Shown here: positions 46,995-57,851 of the stretch, one piece after another | Numbering within the stretch: position 1 is the first letter of the stretch | Layout: the number at the start of each line of letters is the position of its first letter | From: Phycisphaerales bacterium | Lineage (GTDB): Bacteria > Planctomycetota > Phycisphaerae > UBA1845 > Fen-1342 | Direction: 5' to 3' | NCBI GenBank assembly: GCA_016710275.1 | Contig: JADJXS010000001.1 | Location: 372,001 to 436,000 of the forward strand | Length of the DNA stretch: 64,000 nucleotides | Program-made: the position numbers and the translations under genes | The notes under the pieces: generated by a model | What the model saw: only the letters and a program-made list of their open reading frames with translations | The model's database searches: none | Told to the model about the DNA's origin: nothing

Positions 46995-48065
46995 CGGCCG
47001 GCCATGCCGCGCCCGGTGCTCCGTCGTAAACGTCTCCACCAGCAGCGAGCCGCCCGGCGCGAGCCGCTCCCCGATTCGTGCCAGCAGCGGCCGGCTCAGA
47101 TACCGAAAGCACGTGATCAACTCAAACGGCCCCAACCCATCGAGGCTCGCCGCGTCCGTCAAATCCGCACAGCGCCACGCCGGCGGCACGATCGCCGCCG
47201 CGCACCGATCCGCGAGGCGCTGCGCCCGCTCCAGCGCGTCCGGCAGCACATCCACCCCCAGCACGCGCCACCCCAGCGACGCCAGGTAGACCGCCTCGCG
47301 CCCGACGCCGCAGGCCAGGTCCAGCGCCGCCGGCGGCTGAGCCGGACACACATCGGAAGCCTGATGAGCCGCAGAGGCCGGACACACATCGGAAGCCGGA
47401 TGAGCCGCAGAGGCCGGACATGCATCCGAAGCTGAATGAACCGCGGAGGCCGGACACACATCGGAAGCCGGGTGTCTCCCGTCATGCGGACGCGGGACAA
47501 TCGCCCCAATCGCCGCCGGCGCAAGTTTCGCCGAAACGCGCTCCAGGAACGCATTCGGCGACCACAGGCGATAAATCGCGTCAGTCGAGCGCTGCACGTC
47601 GCGCGGCCCGGCGCTGCGCGCATCCGCCTCCGCATCGGCCTCCGCATCGACATCCGCATAGACATCCGCATCCGCATCGGCATCGGCTGAGCGCGGGATA
47701 TCCGTCGATGGCGGAGATGCCGCCGGTGTCGACGTATGCATCGGCCGCGGCGAATCCGTCGATCTCAATGAACCCGCCGGAATCGCAGAATCCGCCGACG
47801 GCAACGACTCCGCCGCGCCCGCGTATTCCGCCCGCCGCTCCAACTCCGCCAGCCGCGCGATCGCCCGTTGCGCCACATCCCGCGGGCCGATCACGCGGAG
47901 CACCTGATCGCGCGGACACAATTCGTGCGTGCGCTCGGCCAGCTCATCAATCGGGATGTTCGCCGCCCGCGCCAGCGGAGCGCGCTGCGCCTCATCCGCA
48001 GGCCGCGGGTCCAGAAAATCGCCCCGCACCAGCCGCACCCGTAGCAGCAATGATCCCGGCGTCAT
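46863..48065 (-). CDS. Rhodanese-like / SAM-dependent methyltransferase fusion
   Basis: 400 residues. N-terminal about 85 residues look like a rhodanese domain (DPRPADEAQRAPLARAANIP, ELCPRDQVLRVIGPRD), but without the catalytic Cys, so probably inactive or structural. A long Ala/Ser/Pro linker follows with an Asp-Ala hexamer repeat and a 36-bp repeat. The C-terminal 160 residues are a class I methyltransferase: ALDLACGVGREAVYLASLGW (motif I), GVDVLPDALERA, and FELITCFRYLSRPLLARI, with LAPGGSLLVETFTTEHR. Substrate unknown. The last 44 residues are copied at 41011-41146. Confidence 0.87.
   Translation of the reverse strand: MTPGSLLLRVRLVRGDFLDPRPADEAQRAPLARAANIPIDELAERTHELCPRDQVLRVIGPRDVAQRAIARLAELERRAEYAGAAESLPSADSAIPAGSLRSTDSPRPMHTSTPAASPPSTDIPRSADADADADVYADVDAEADAEADARSAGPRDVQRSTDAIYRLWSPNAFLERVSAKLAPAAIGAIVPRPHDGRHPASDVCPASAVHSASDACPASAAHPASDVCPASAAHQASDVCPAQPPAALDLACGVGREAVYLASLGWRVLGVDVLPDALERAQRLADRCAAAIVPPAWRCADLTDAASLDGLGPFELITCFRYLSRPLLARIGERLAPGGSLLVETFTTEHRARHGRPRREGLVLEPGELRGLAAGLRVVEYDEGWRDGGAAHTARLWARR
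47341..47480. repeat. 36-bp in-frame tandem repeat, four copies
   Basis: Units start at 47341, 47377, 47413 and 47449. They encode the 12-residue block HPASDVCPASAA in the methyltransferase linker; the third unit is the most diverged. Confidence 0.93.
47620..47692. repeat. Hexanucleotide-type repeat encoding Ala-Asp/Glu pairs
   Basis: Runs of GCATCC, GCATCG and GCCTCC-like triplet pairs give ADADADADVYADVDAEADAEADA-type sequence in the linker of the methyltransferase fusion. Confidence 0.85.
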
Positions 48066-48158
48066 GCATCCGCCCCATCATCGCGCGGGCTGCGCCGCTT
48101 CTCGGCTCGCGGCGTCGATCCGATTGCCGCGGCCTCATTCCGCTTGCGCTGTCGCGAT

Positions 48159-51146
<2,988 letters not shown>

Positions 51147-51388
51147 GCAAAGGCCCTGTGGGTCGGTGATCGGCGAACCGCCTGTTGCGCAACGCCCCGG
51201 GGCGGCAATCAGCCGCAATCTCCCGGAACGCAGCGTCACCCGCCGCCCCGCGAACGCACGTCCGCCCGGGGGCGGATGCAGCGCCGCCGACGCCCCACAG
51301 TATACGCGCGACCGCCGCCGGACATGGGCCGCCGGCGCCGCCCGCGTCAACGCGGAATCACAAGAGCACTCAACCCCCCAAGAATCGC

Positions 51389-51766
51389 TCAGCCCGTCGC
51401 CCGGTCATAGGCCGGACCATCCATCAACCCCTCCAGCGGCCCGAGGTTGTCGCACTCGATACGGATCATCCAGCCGCGCTCAAAGGCATCCTGGTTCACC
51501 AGTTCGGGTGCGTCCGCCAGCGCCGTGTTCACGGCCGTCACGGTGCCATCCAGCGCCGAGTACAGCTCGCTGGTCGCCTTGACGGACTCCACCTCGCCGA
51601 AGCTCTGGCCGGCCGTGACCCGCTTGCCTACCGCCGGAAGCTGTACATAGGTGATGTCGGTCAGCTCATCGGCGGCGAACTTCGTGATGCCGATGGTGAC
51701 GCTACGCCCCTCGACCTTGAACCACTCATGCGACTTGAGGTACTTCCGATCGTTCGGAACGGCCAT
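51389..51766 (-). CDS. gcvH: Glycine cleavage system H protein
   Basis: 125 residues from the ATG at 51766, typical length. The lipoyl-carrier: the modified Lys is in FGEVESVKATSELYS. Other conserved parts are KYLKSHEWF, YVQLPAVGKRVTAGQ, VNTALADAPELVNQDAFERGWMIRI. It is followed by gcvP 242 bp later in the same direction; the spacing is long for an operon but the functional pairing is clear. Confidence 0.97.
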   Translation of the reverse strand: MAVPNDRKYLKSHEWFKVEGRSVTIGITKFAADELTDITYVQLPAVGKRVTAGQSFGEVESVKATSELYSALDGTVTAVNTALADAPELVNQDAFERGWMIRIECDNLGPLEGLMDGPAYDRATG

Positions 51767-52192
51767 GAACCCTCGACTCCTCTCGCGCTGGCCCCGTCGG
51801 TCAGTCACCCGCCGGCAACTCAACTACCGGCGTGCCTGTCCGGGCGGAAGCCAGCGTACGCGAAGGGCCGGTTCGGGGGAATCGCGCCCGCCGATCGGAC
51901 GACCGCGGCGGGGGAAATGCCGACGGCCGCGACAGGCTCGCATCGCCGGCGAATCACGGATCGAACCCACGGCGAACGGCCGCCAGTTGTCGCAGCGGCC
52001 CGGCAAATTCGGCCGATCCGCGGATATTTCATACCCGCTTCATTGCCACATCCGCTTGTTTGACATTGGCTTACGCCGCTAATGTTCCTACGGTTGAGGT
52101 TGCCGGGGTGTCGATAATGAGTTTCGGAACGGAATTTGCTGTAAGCTCGCGTCCGCGCTGACCGGACACCCCTGACGGATGGCTTTCGACCG
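51767..52192. other. Intergenic region between divergent gcvH and rpoN
   Basis: 426 bp without a gene. It holds the divergent promoters. A TTGACA hexamer lies near 52058-52063, but no good -10 box at 17 bp was found. The sigma-54-type match at 52125-52140 is listed separately. Confidence 0.55.
52125..52140 (+). promoter_or_regulatory. Putative sigma-54 (-24/-12) promoter of rpoN
   Basis: CGGAACG-GAAT-TTGCT compared with the consensus TGGCACG-N4-TTGCA: the GG at 52126-52127 and GC at 52138-52139 are separated by exactly 10 bases, and the ACG and TTGC blocks agree. The expected start of transcription is about 12 bases after the GC and the rpoN ATG is 53 bp after it. Sequence-only call. Confidence 0.45.
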
Positions 52193-53686
52193 ATGTCCCA
52201 GATCCTCTCTCAGCTTCCGCGCCAGGTGCTGGCCCAGCAGCAGCGCCTCACGCCGCAACTGATTCAGGCCATGGACATCCTCCAGCTTCCGGCCATGGCG
52301 CTCGAATCACGCCTCTCCGCCGAGCTGGACAGCAACCCCGCCCTCGAACTCGCCCCGGCCGACGAAGACTCCCCCGAATCCGGCGTTGAACCCGGCGCCA
52401 CCGCGATTGCCCGGGCCGAATCAGATGCGGCCACGCGCGACGGCGGCGGCGTGACCAATGCATCCGACTTCGAGCGCCTCGACAACCTCGTCCGCGAATA
52501 CGACTTCGACGACGACTTCGAAGTCCGCTCCAGCCGGTCGCGCGCCCGCATCGAGGAAGCGGGCGATCAAAAGCTCGACGCGATGGCCAACGCGGCCGCC
52601 CGCACGCAGTCGCTGCAGGAGCACCTGCTGGCGCAATGGGCCATGCTGGACAATCTCGACGAACGCGCCCGGCTGCTGGGCGCCCGGATCATCGAGGCGC
52701 TGACCGACGCGGGTCGCCTGGAAGTCCCGCTCGAGCAGATCGGCGCCGGCATGCAGCCGCCGCCGACCCAGGCCGAGCGCAGCGCGGCGCTGGCGCGGGT
52801 GCAACTGCTGGAGCCGGCCGGCGTCGGGGCCCGCTCGCTTCAGGAATGCCTGCTGCTGCAGCTCGAAGCGCTGCCCGGCGATCACGACCTGGCCATGCGC
52901 ATCGTCGAGGACCATTTCGACGATCTTCAGAAGAACCGCCTGCCGCAGATCGCCCGGGCGCTGGGCGTGGATGTCGGCGCGGTCCAGGGGGCGATCGAGG
53001 AGCTGGGTCGGCTGTCGCTCAACCCCGGATCGGACATCTCGTCGGGCGCTGCGCCGATCGTGATGCCGGACGTGATCGTCGAGTATGACGCGCGGCAGGA
53101 TCGATACGACGTCCGCCTGGCGCGCGGCAACCTGCGCGAGGTGCGGATCAGCCCCGAATTCCGCGAGGCGCTGGAGGGCGCCCGCAACGACCCCTCCGCC
53201 CGCGAATTCATCAAGGACAAGATCGCGCGCGCCAACGCCATCATCGACGCGGTCCGCTACCGCCGCGAGCGGCTGCTGGACGTGGCGCGGGCCGTCGTCG
53301 AGGCGCAGCGCGATTTCCTCGACCACGGCGAGCAGCACCTGAAGGTGCTGCGGATGAGCGACCTGGCGCAGCGCTTCGGCTGCGATCCATCGACGATCAG
53401 CCGCACCGTCGATGAGAAGTGGATGCAGACGCCGCGCGGCATCTTCCCGCTGCGGCGCTTCTTCACCGGCGGCACCGAGAATGAGGTGGGAGAGGCTCTT
53501 GGCTGGGACAGCATCAAGGCCCGCGTGCAGGAGATCGTGGACCGCGAAGACAAGAGCGCGCCGCTCAGCGACGACGAGATCGTCGCCGCGCTGCGCTCCG
53601 CGGGCATCGACATCAAGCGCCGCACCGTCGCCAAGTACCGCGCCCAGCTTCACATCCCCGTCGCGCGCCAGCGGCGGAAATTCTGA
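52193..53686 (+). CDS. rpoN: RNA polymerase sigma-54 factor
   Basis: 497 residues from the ATG at 52193. Sigma-54 directs the polymerase to -24/-12 promoters and needs an AAA+ activator. Region I: SQLPRQVLAQQQRLTPQLIQAMDILQLP (Gln/Leu-rich). Then an acidic linker, the core-binding domain (residues about 115-310), the HTH in SDLAQRFGCDPSTISRTVDEKWMQTPRGIFPLRRFF and the C-terminal RpoN box KRRTVAKYRAQL. Length and order are normal. Confidence 0.98.
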   Translation: MSQILSQLPRQVLAQQQRLTPQLIQAMDILQLPAMALESRLSAELDSNPALELAPADEDSPESGVEPGATAIARAESDAATRDGGGVTNASDFERLDNLVREYDFDDDFEVRSSRSRARIEEAGDQKLDAMANAAARTQSLQEHLLAQWAMLDNLDERARLLGARIIEALTDAGRLEVPLEQIGAGMQPPPTQAERSAALARVQLLEPAGVGARSLQECLLLQLEALPGDHDLAMRIVEDHFDDLQKNRLPQIARALGVDVGAVQGAIEELGRLSLNPGSDISSGAAPIVMPDVIVEYDARQDRYDVRLARGNLREVRISPEFREALEGARNDPSAREFIKDKIARANAIIDAVRYRRERLLDVARAVVEAQRDFLDHGEQHLKVLRMSDLAQRFGCDPSTISRTVDEKWMQTPRGIFPLRRFFTGGTENEVGEALGWDSIKARVQEIVDREDKSAPLSDDEIVAALRSAGIDIKRRTVAKYRAQLHIPVARQRRKF

Positions 53687-53821
53687 TTACGCGGCTGCAT
53701 CGACGCCGGCGCCTGGTTGCTCGCCGCCGAACCGGGACTCGTCATTCTCCAGCGGCGGGGCAGGCCCGGGACCGTAAAGGCACATCGTCCCAACCGAACG
53801 TGGCCTCGTCATGTGCCGCGC

Positions 53822-55168
53822 TCAGCGATCCCTCCACAACTGCGAACGCATCCACGCGCGACGGTAAAGATGCGGAGCACGCTCACGCAGCGCATGCCAG
53901 ACGTGGTTGGAAGAGGAATTGAAGGAGAGTGGTGCGTCCCGTCGCGACGTGCTTGTCCGATTCTTGCTCGCGTCGCGACCAGAGCCGTCAGACGGTGCAT
54001 TCCCCGTAGACCGAGCATCATCGGCCGGTGAGACGGGGCCGGGGACACCCGCATCCCGCGCGTCGCTTCTCGGGGGATCCCCAGGTGCTGCATCGTTGCT
54101 TGTCTTCGAACGCGTCGGTGCAGGTCGGGCGTCGCCTGATTCGCCCTGGACAGTCGCCATCTGCAACACGGCTCCGCGCGCCATCAACTCGCTGGCAACC
54201 GTGGGCCCCCAATGCGCACGACCGGCACGCACATCGAGGAGAAACTCCATTGGGTCAACAACCTGCGCACCGTTCCACGTGCCGCTCGATGCACCCGGAT
54301 CCTGAGCGCTGATCCGCGCACCTGGCTCAACGCCGATATCATCCGGGCGAAACTCGCGCGGATGTTCGGGACGATTCCACTCGACGCCCAGGAACTCGAT
54401 GACGCGCGATGGTCCATCCGCGCGCGTACCGCCATCCCCGTACCGGTAGAACTCCACGCGTGATGGAAACCAGACACCGTCCACCTGCTTGAGCGAGAAC
54501 TCCCGCTCGCCGATGATGCGACCCTGAAGCTCGACACGTGTGCGCACGACCCCATGATCCCGCGCCGGGTCAATCCACCAGTCGAACGCACCGTGGCCCG
54601 CCAACCGGGCCGTCACCCGAACCAGGGCGCCCTCCGAACTCTGTGACCACACCGGACGCGGCAGCCCATGTCGCTCGACATCGGCAAGCCAGTCGTCGTC
54701 CACTCCGGTCGGGGCGATGCCCAACTTGCGAAAGTCGACGAGGTTCATGAATTCTCGCTGCGTCAATCCTGCGGGGGAATCTGAAGCCCACACGCGGGTG
54801 AGCGGATCGCGCTCGGCATGGAGCCATGTCTCACCCTCAAGCGTGAGGGCGTGAAAGGGCCCGGGATAGGGGATTTCCTGAGGCGATCCGAGGGCGGGGC
54901 GAACACAAACGCCGTCCTGATCTCCGAAGAACGATGTGCGGAACTGGCCGCCTGCAGCGCGCCATTCGTAATGTTGGGATTGTGTCCGCCCATCGGACCC
55001 GCGTTCGTGTACGAGAACGTCCATCTGTGCAGTCTGGAGGCGCTCCGCCGATCGCGCGTCCATCGCATAGGTCAACGCCACGGGAACGCCCGGCGGGGTG
55101 GCGGCAAGGAGCGCGGACACGGGAGCAAGGACAGACGCGATCATCCAACGTAGCAGGAATGCAGGCAT
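53822..55168 (-). CDS. Exported protein of unknown function, LolA-like core
   Basis: 448 residues from the ATG at 55168, with signal MPAFLLRWMIASVLAPVSALLAA. The N-terminal 270 residues include AQMDVLVHERGSDGRTQS, WLHAERDPLTRVW, and RTRVELQGRIIGEREFSLKQVDGVWFP. This order of strands, with a V-D-G-V-W-F-P turn, recalls the LolA/LppX-type outer-membrane lipoprotein carrier fold (inference). The last 130 residues are Ser/Asp/Pro-rich and disordered. It begins 14 bp downstream of the Cys-rich protein gene, same direction, so the two are probably one operon. Confidence 0.6.
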   Translation of the reverse strand: MPAFLLRWMIASVLAPVSALLAATPPGVPVALTYAMDARSAERLQTAQMDVLVHERGSDGRTQSQHYEWRAAGGQFRTSFFGDQDGVCVRPALGSPQEIPYPGPFHALTLEGETWLHAERDPLTRVWASDSPAGLTQREFMNLVDFRKLGIAPTGVDDDWLADVERHGLPRPVWSQSSEGALVRVTARLAGHGAFDWWIDPARDHGVVRTRVELQGRIIGEREFSLKQVDGVWFPSRVEFYRYGDGGTRADGPSRVIEFLGVEWNRPEHPREFRPDDIGVEPGARISAQDPGASSGTWNGAQVVDPMEFLLDVRAGRAHWGPTVASELMARGAVLQMATVQGESGDARPAPTRSKTSNDAAPGDPPRSDARDAGVPGPVSPADDARSTGNAPSDGSGRDASKNRTSTSRRDAPLSFNSSSNHVWHALRERAPHLYRRAWMRSQLWRDR

Positions 55169-55182
55169 GGGTCGAATCCCGT

Positions 55183-55563
55183 TCAGGAAATCCCACAGAG
55201 CGCCAACTGCTGATACTCCCACCAACTTCCACTCTGGGCCGGTGTGCTGCTCACGCGGCACTTGTTGAAGATTGGGTGACACAGTCCACCGTTCTCGCTT
55301 GCACACGGATATTCCCATCGGCAGAATGTCGGCACATTCTCATACCAGACCCAGCCCTCGTCCATCAGCGGTCGAAAATGACACACCACCCGAGTCAGGC
55401 AGGGCATACCCGTAAAGAGACAAACGCACTCCTGAATATCGCACTGAGGGCAAGGCTCCAGTTCGGCGAGCACTTGATTGCAAGGTGGAACTGCGTGAGA
55501 AAGGCCGGAGCCGGTAAGTGACACAAACAGCAGCATAGCGAAGATTCCACGATATTTGCTCAC
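55183..55563 (-). CDS. Small Cys-rich secreted protein
   Basis: 126 residues from the GTG at 55563, with AAGGAGAA 7 bases before it. Signal VSKYRGIFAMLLFVSLTGSGLSHA. The mature part of about 102 residues has around a dozen Cys: PPCNQVLAELEPCPQC, QECVCLFTGMPCL, VVCHFRP, FCRWEYPCASENGGLC and NKCRV. An even number and spacing suggest disulphides. No known family. Directly upstream of the LolA-like gene. Confidence 0.7.
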   Translation of the reverse strand: MSKYRGIFAMLLFVSLTGSGLSHAVPPCNQVLAELEPCPQCDIQECVCLFTGMPCLTRVVCHFRPLMDEGWVWYENVPTFCRWEYPCASENGGLCHPIFNKCRVSSTPAQSGSWWEYQQLALCGIS

Positions 55564-55600
55564 TGCACTTCTCCTTGAGTCGGCCCGTGCGCAGAACATA

Positions 55601-55612
55601 CCCCCCCCCCGT
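55601..55612. repeat. Poly-C run
   Basis: An uninterrupted run of about ten C just upstream of the Cys-rich gene start on the minus strand (poly-G on the coding strand). Possible slippage site. Confidence 0.8.
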
Positions 55613-55773
55613 CCATGTCAACAAGCTTCTCGATGTATTCGCCGGGACGTCCCACTCGCCCGCCATGTGCCAGCGTTTGTGTCTCTCGCGGGCCTGCAGC
55701 TTCCTTGCCCCCACGGCGCCATCGGCTCGCCATGGCGGCGCGTCGAAACGCTCACCGGCTCCCCCCGCCCTAA

Positions 55774-55957
55774 TGCGGCCCGCTTCTGACCGCGGTCTGC
55801 TCCGCCGCACGCGCGAACGGCGTCCGCACCTCCCACCGCTCATCCGCGTGCACCCGCACTTCGATCGCCCCCACCTCGCGCGTGCTCAACACACGAACCT
55901 CCTCCCCCAGCGCCTCGCGCACCAGCTCCCGGAATCGCTCGCGCAGCCGCCCCGTCG
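55774..55957 (-). pseudogene. Extra copy of the comEC gene 3' end
   Basis: Matches 57856-58039 at 182 of 184 positions by hand alignment, same orientation, offset 2082. It encodes the last residues of ComEC (RFRELVREALGEEVRVLS...TAVRSGPH) and ends at a TAG where the intact gene has TGA. The upstream part of the gene is absent. Confidence 0.92.
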
Positions 55958-56037
55958 GCCCTGAGCCGGCCGGCATTTGCAATTCGCCGGCATGAATGCC
56001 GCGACCTCAAGCGGCAACACCGCAAGCCCGCCCGCGA

Positions 56038-57756
56038 CTACGGCAATCCCGCGGCAACCTGCGGCGCGAAATGCAGCGCCTCGAGCATGCACGTCTCGAA
56101 GGCCGGCAGCACCCAGTTATCCTGATGCACGAAGAAAACGCGATCCTCAATCGGGCGTCGCAACTGCTCCGGCCAGCCGTCGGCAATGAAGCCTGGCTCA
56201 CTGATCGGCATGGCGTGCCCCCACCGCCCCATCCGGACCTGACGAACCCGCCCCGCCGCGATTCCGAGCACCTCCAGCACCCGGTGAATCTGCGGCGCAG
56301 CCAGGTTCGCGTAGGCGGTCCAGTCGTCCCCCGTCAAGAACGACCGCCGCGCATGCGACCAGGGCAGCGGCCAGTACAGCGTCAGCACCGAATTCGCCGG
56401 TCGTCCCACCGCGGAGAACTGCGCGTTGATCACGTCGATGATCGGCGGATGCTGCGCAAACTCCTGGCTGGACATCGGCAGCAGGCCGGTGTTCAGCAGA
56501 AACAGATCGTAGAAGTCATGCCCGACAGCCCCGTCGACGAGCACGTTCACGCAGAGATACGCCGCCGTGTGAACATGGTCCATCGCCAGGCGCTTGGCGT
56601 CGTCAATGGTGTCCAGATTGTGAAGAACATGCTTGGCGACGTGCTTGGGGCAGCACATCACAACCCGCCGCGCCAACAGAGAGCGCAATTCTCCCTGACG
56701 ATCCTGCCACGTCACCTGCCAGTCCGCCTGCGGGGATTTCCGCACGTCCACGACTTTGCAGCCCGGAAGCAGGCGCGTCGCCGTGTCGCTTCCGCCCAAA
56801 GGATCAGGGGACCGCGTGAGCAGCTCCCACAGCCGGTTCGCCACGAATGCGTTGCCGCCCGGCATCACCCAGCGGCCGTACTCCTCCGCCGCCACGAAAT
56901 TCCACCCGCCTGCCGCCGAGATCTCATCCCAGCCCGCCCCAAACGATGAAGCGAAGTACCCCTGAATCGCCGACGCCAGTCGCGCGGGCAGAGGGCCACC
57001 GACCCTGTTCTCCACGTCCTGTCGAAACGAAATGCGATCCAGGTCAAGAATCCAGCCATTGTCCGCACTTGGATCAAGCGGAATGTCCGGATAGGCGTCG
57101 TTGGCGAAATGGCTGACCGCATCCAGGTACGCCGTGAATGCCGCCTGCTCATCCCGCGGCAGATTCTCCACGTTCCAGAAGTCGTCCCGAATGACACCGT
57201 TCAGTTCGACCGGATCCTCCCCGGCGGCCAGCCGGCATGCCCGCCCAAGCTCCAGCTCCTCATACAGCGCCTCCAACTCAGAGCCCGGGTCGGGATTGAT
57301 GAAGTAGGCACCACCCAGCGAATAGGCCGTGCCCCGCCACGTTTCGCCCATCGACGTTCCGCCGAAACGCGGCAGGTAGTCAAAGACGACCGGCCGATGT
57401 CGCCGAAGTAGATACGCCATCAGCAGACCCGATATCCCGCCGCCGACGATGGCCACGTCGATCGTCTCGGTCGGAGCCGGCGGCGAGTCGCCCGGAAAGT
57501 TGTTTTCGGGAACGTGAAACGGGATGGTCTGATCGTCGAAACTCTCGCCCACATAGCCTTGTAGAAAGGGCAGGCCGCCGACGTTGATCAGCACTCCGCC
57601 GCGGGCTACTTCCGCCAGGGGCCGGCTTCCAACCAGCGCCCGGAACTCCTGACCCGCAGGCAACCCGCCGCGCGGTCCGGCGATCCCATGCGCCCGCAGC
57701 CACCCCAGCGATGCCGCTGCCAGCCCGCTTCGAACGAAAGTCCGCCGCGAAATCAT
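56038..57756 (-). CDS. Tat-exported FAD-dependent amine oxidase-like flavoprotein
   Basis: 572 residues from the ATG at 57756, with AAGGGA 8 bases before it. The N-terminus SRRTFVRSGLAAASLGWL is a twin-arginine signal, so the folded flavoprotein is exported. The FAD Rossmann motif reads VAIVGGGISGLLMAYLLRRHR, followed by FDYLPRFGGTS. Later motifs MPGGNAFVANRLWELL and a C-terminal MGRWGHAMPISEPGFIADG, GPVF-like VHQDNWVLPAFE and EALHFAP fit the amine oxidase/protoporphyrinogen oxidase group. Substrate unknown. It is the only gene between the two copies of the comEC 3' end. Confidence 0.85.
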   Translation of the reverse strand: MISRRTFVRSGLAAASLGWLRAHGIAGPRGGLPAGQEFRALVGSRPLAEVARGGVLINVGGLPFLQGYVGESFDDQTIPFHVPENNFPGDSPPAPTETIDVAIVGGGISGLLMAYLLRRHRPVVFDYLPRFGGTSMGETWRGTAYSLGGAYFINPDPGSELEALYEELELGRACRLAAGEDPVELNGVIRDDFWNVENLPRDEQAAFTAYLDAVSHFANDAYPDIPLDPSADNGWILDLDRISFRQDVENRVGGPLPARLASAIQGYFASSFGAGWDEISAAGGWNFVAAEEYGRWVMPGGNAFVANRLWELLTRSPDPLGGSDTATRLLPGCKVVDVRKSPQADWQVTWQDRQGELRSLLARRVVMCCPKHVAKHVLHNLDTIDDAKRLAMDHVHTAAYLCVNVLVDGAVGHDFYDLFLLNTGLLPMSSQEFAQHPPIIDVINAQFSAVGRPANSVLTLYWPLPWSHARRSFLTGDDWTAYANLAAPQIHRVLEVLGIAAGRVRQVRMGRWGHAMPISEPGFIADGWPEQLRRPIEDRVFFVHQDNWVLPAFETCMLEALHFAPQVAAGLP

Positions 57757-57851
57757 GCCCGAGCTCCCTTGCCGCCCCAATTCGGACTTCTCCGTCCACA
57801 TTCTAGTCCTCAGCCGCTCGCAACAAAAGGGAAATGCGCCCCCCGCCCGAT

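Noticed and set aside
45467..47005. A longer thioredoxin gene starting at 47005
   Set aside because: The upstream part overlaps the methyltransferase 3' end in another frame; the ATG at 46738 is followed at once by a lipoprotein signal.
47341..47480. Four 36-bp repeats resembling a CRISPR array
   Set aside because: There are no spacers; the units abut and code in frame for a linker of the methyltransferase.
52058..52100. TTGACA in front of rpoN as a sigma-70 promoter
   Set aside because: No acceptable -10 box at 16-18 bp; the spacing to the TAATGT-like sequence is 14 bp.
55774..55957. The comEC tail copy as a small gene of its own
   Set aside because: Its whole length is explained by near-identity with the comEC 3' end; no start signal or separate function.
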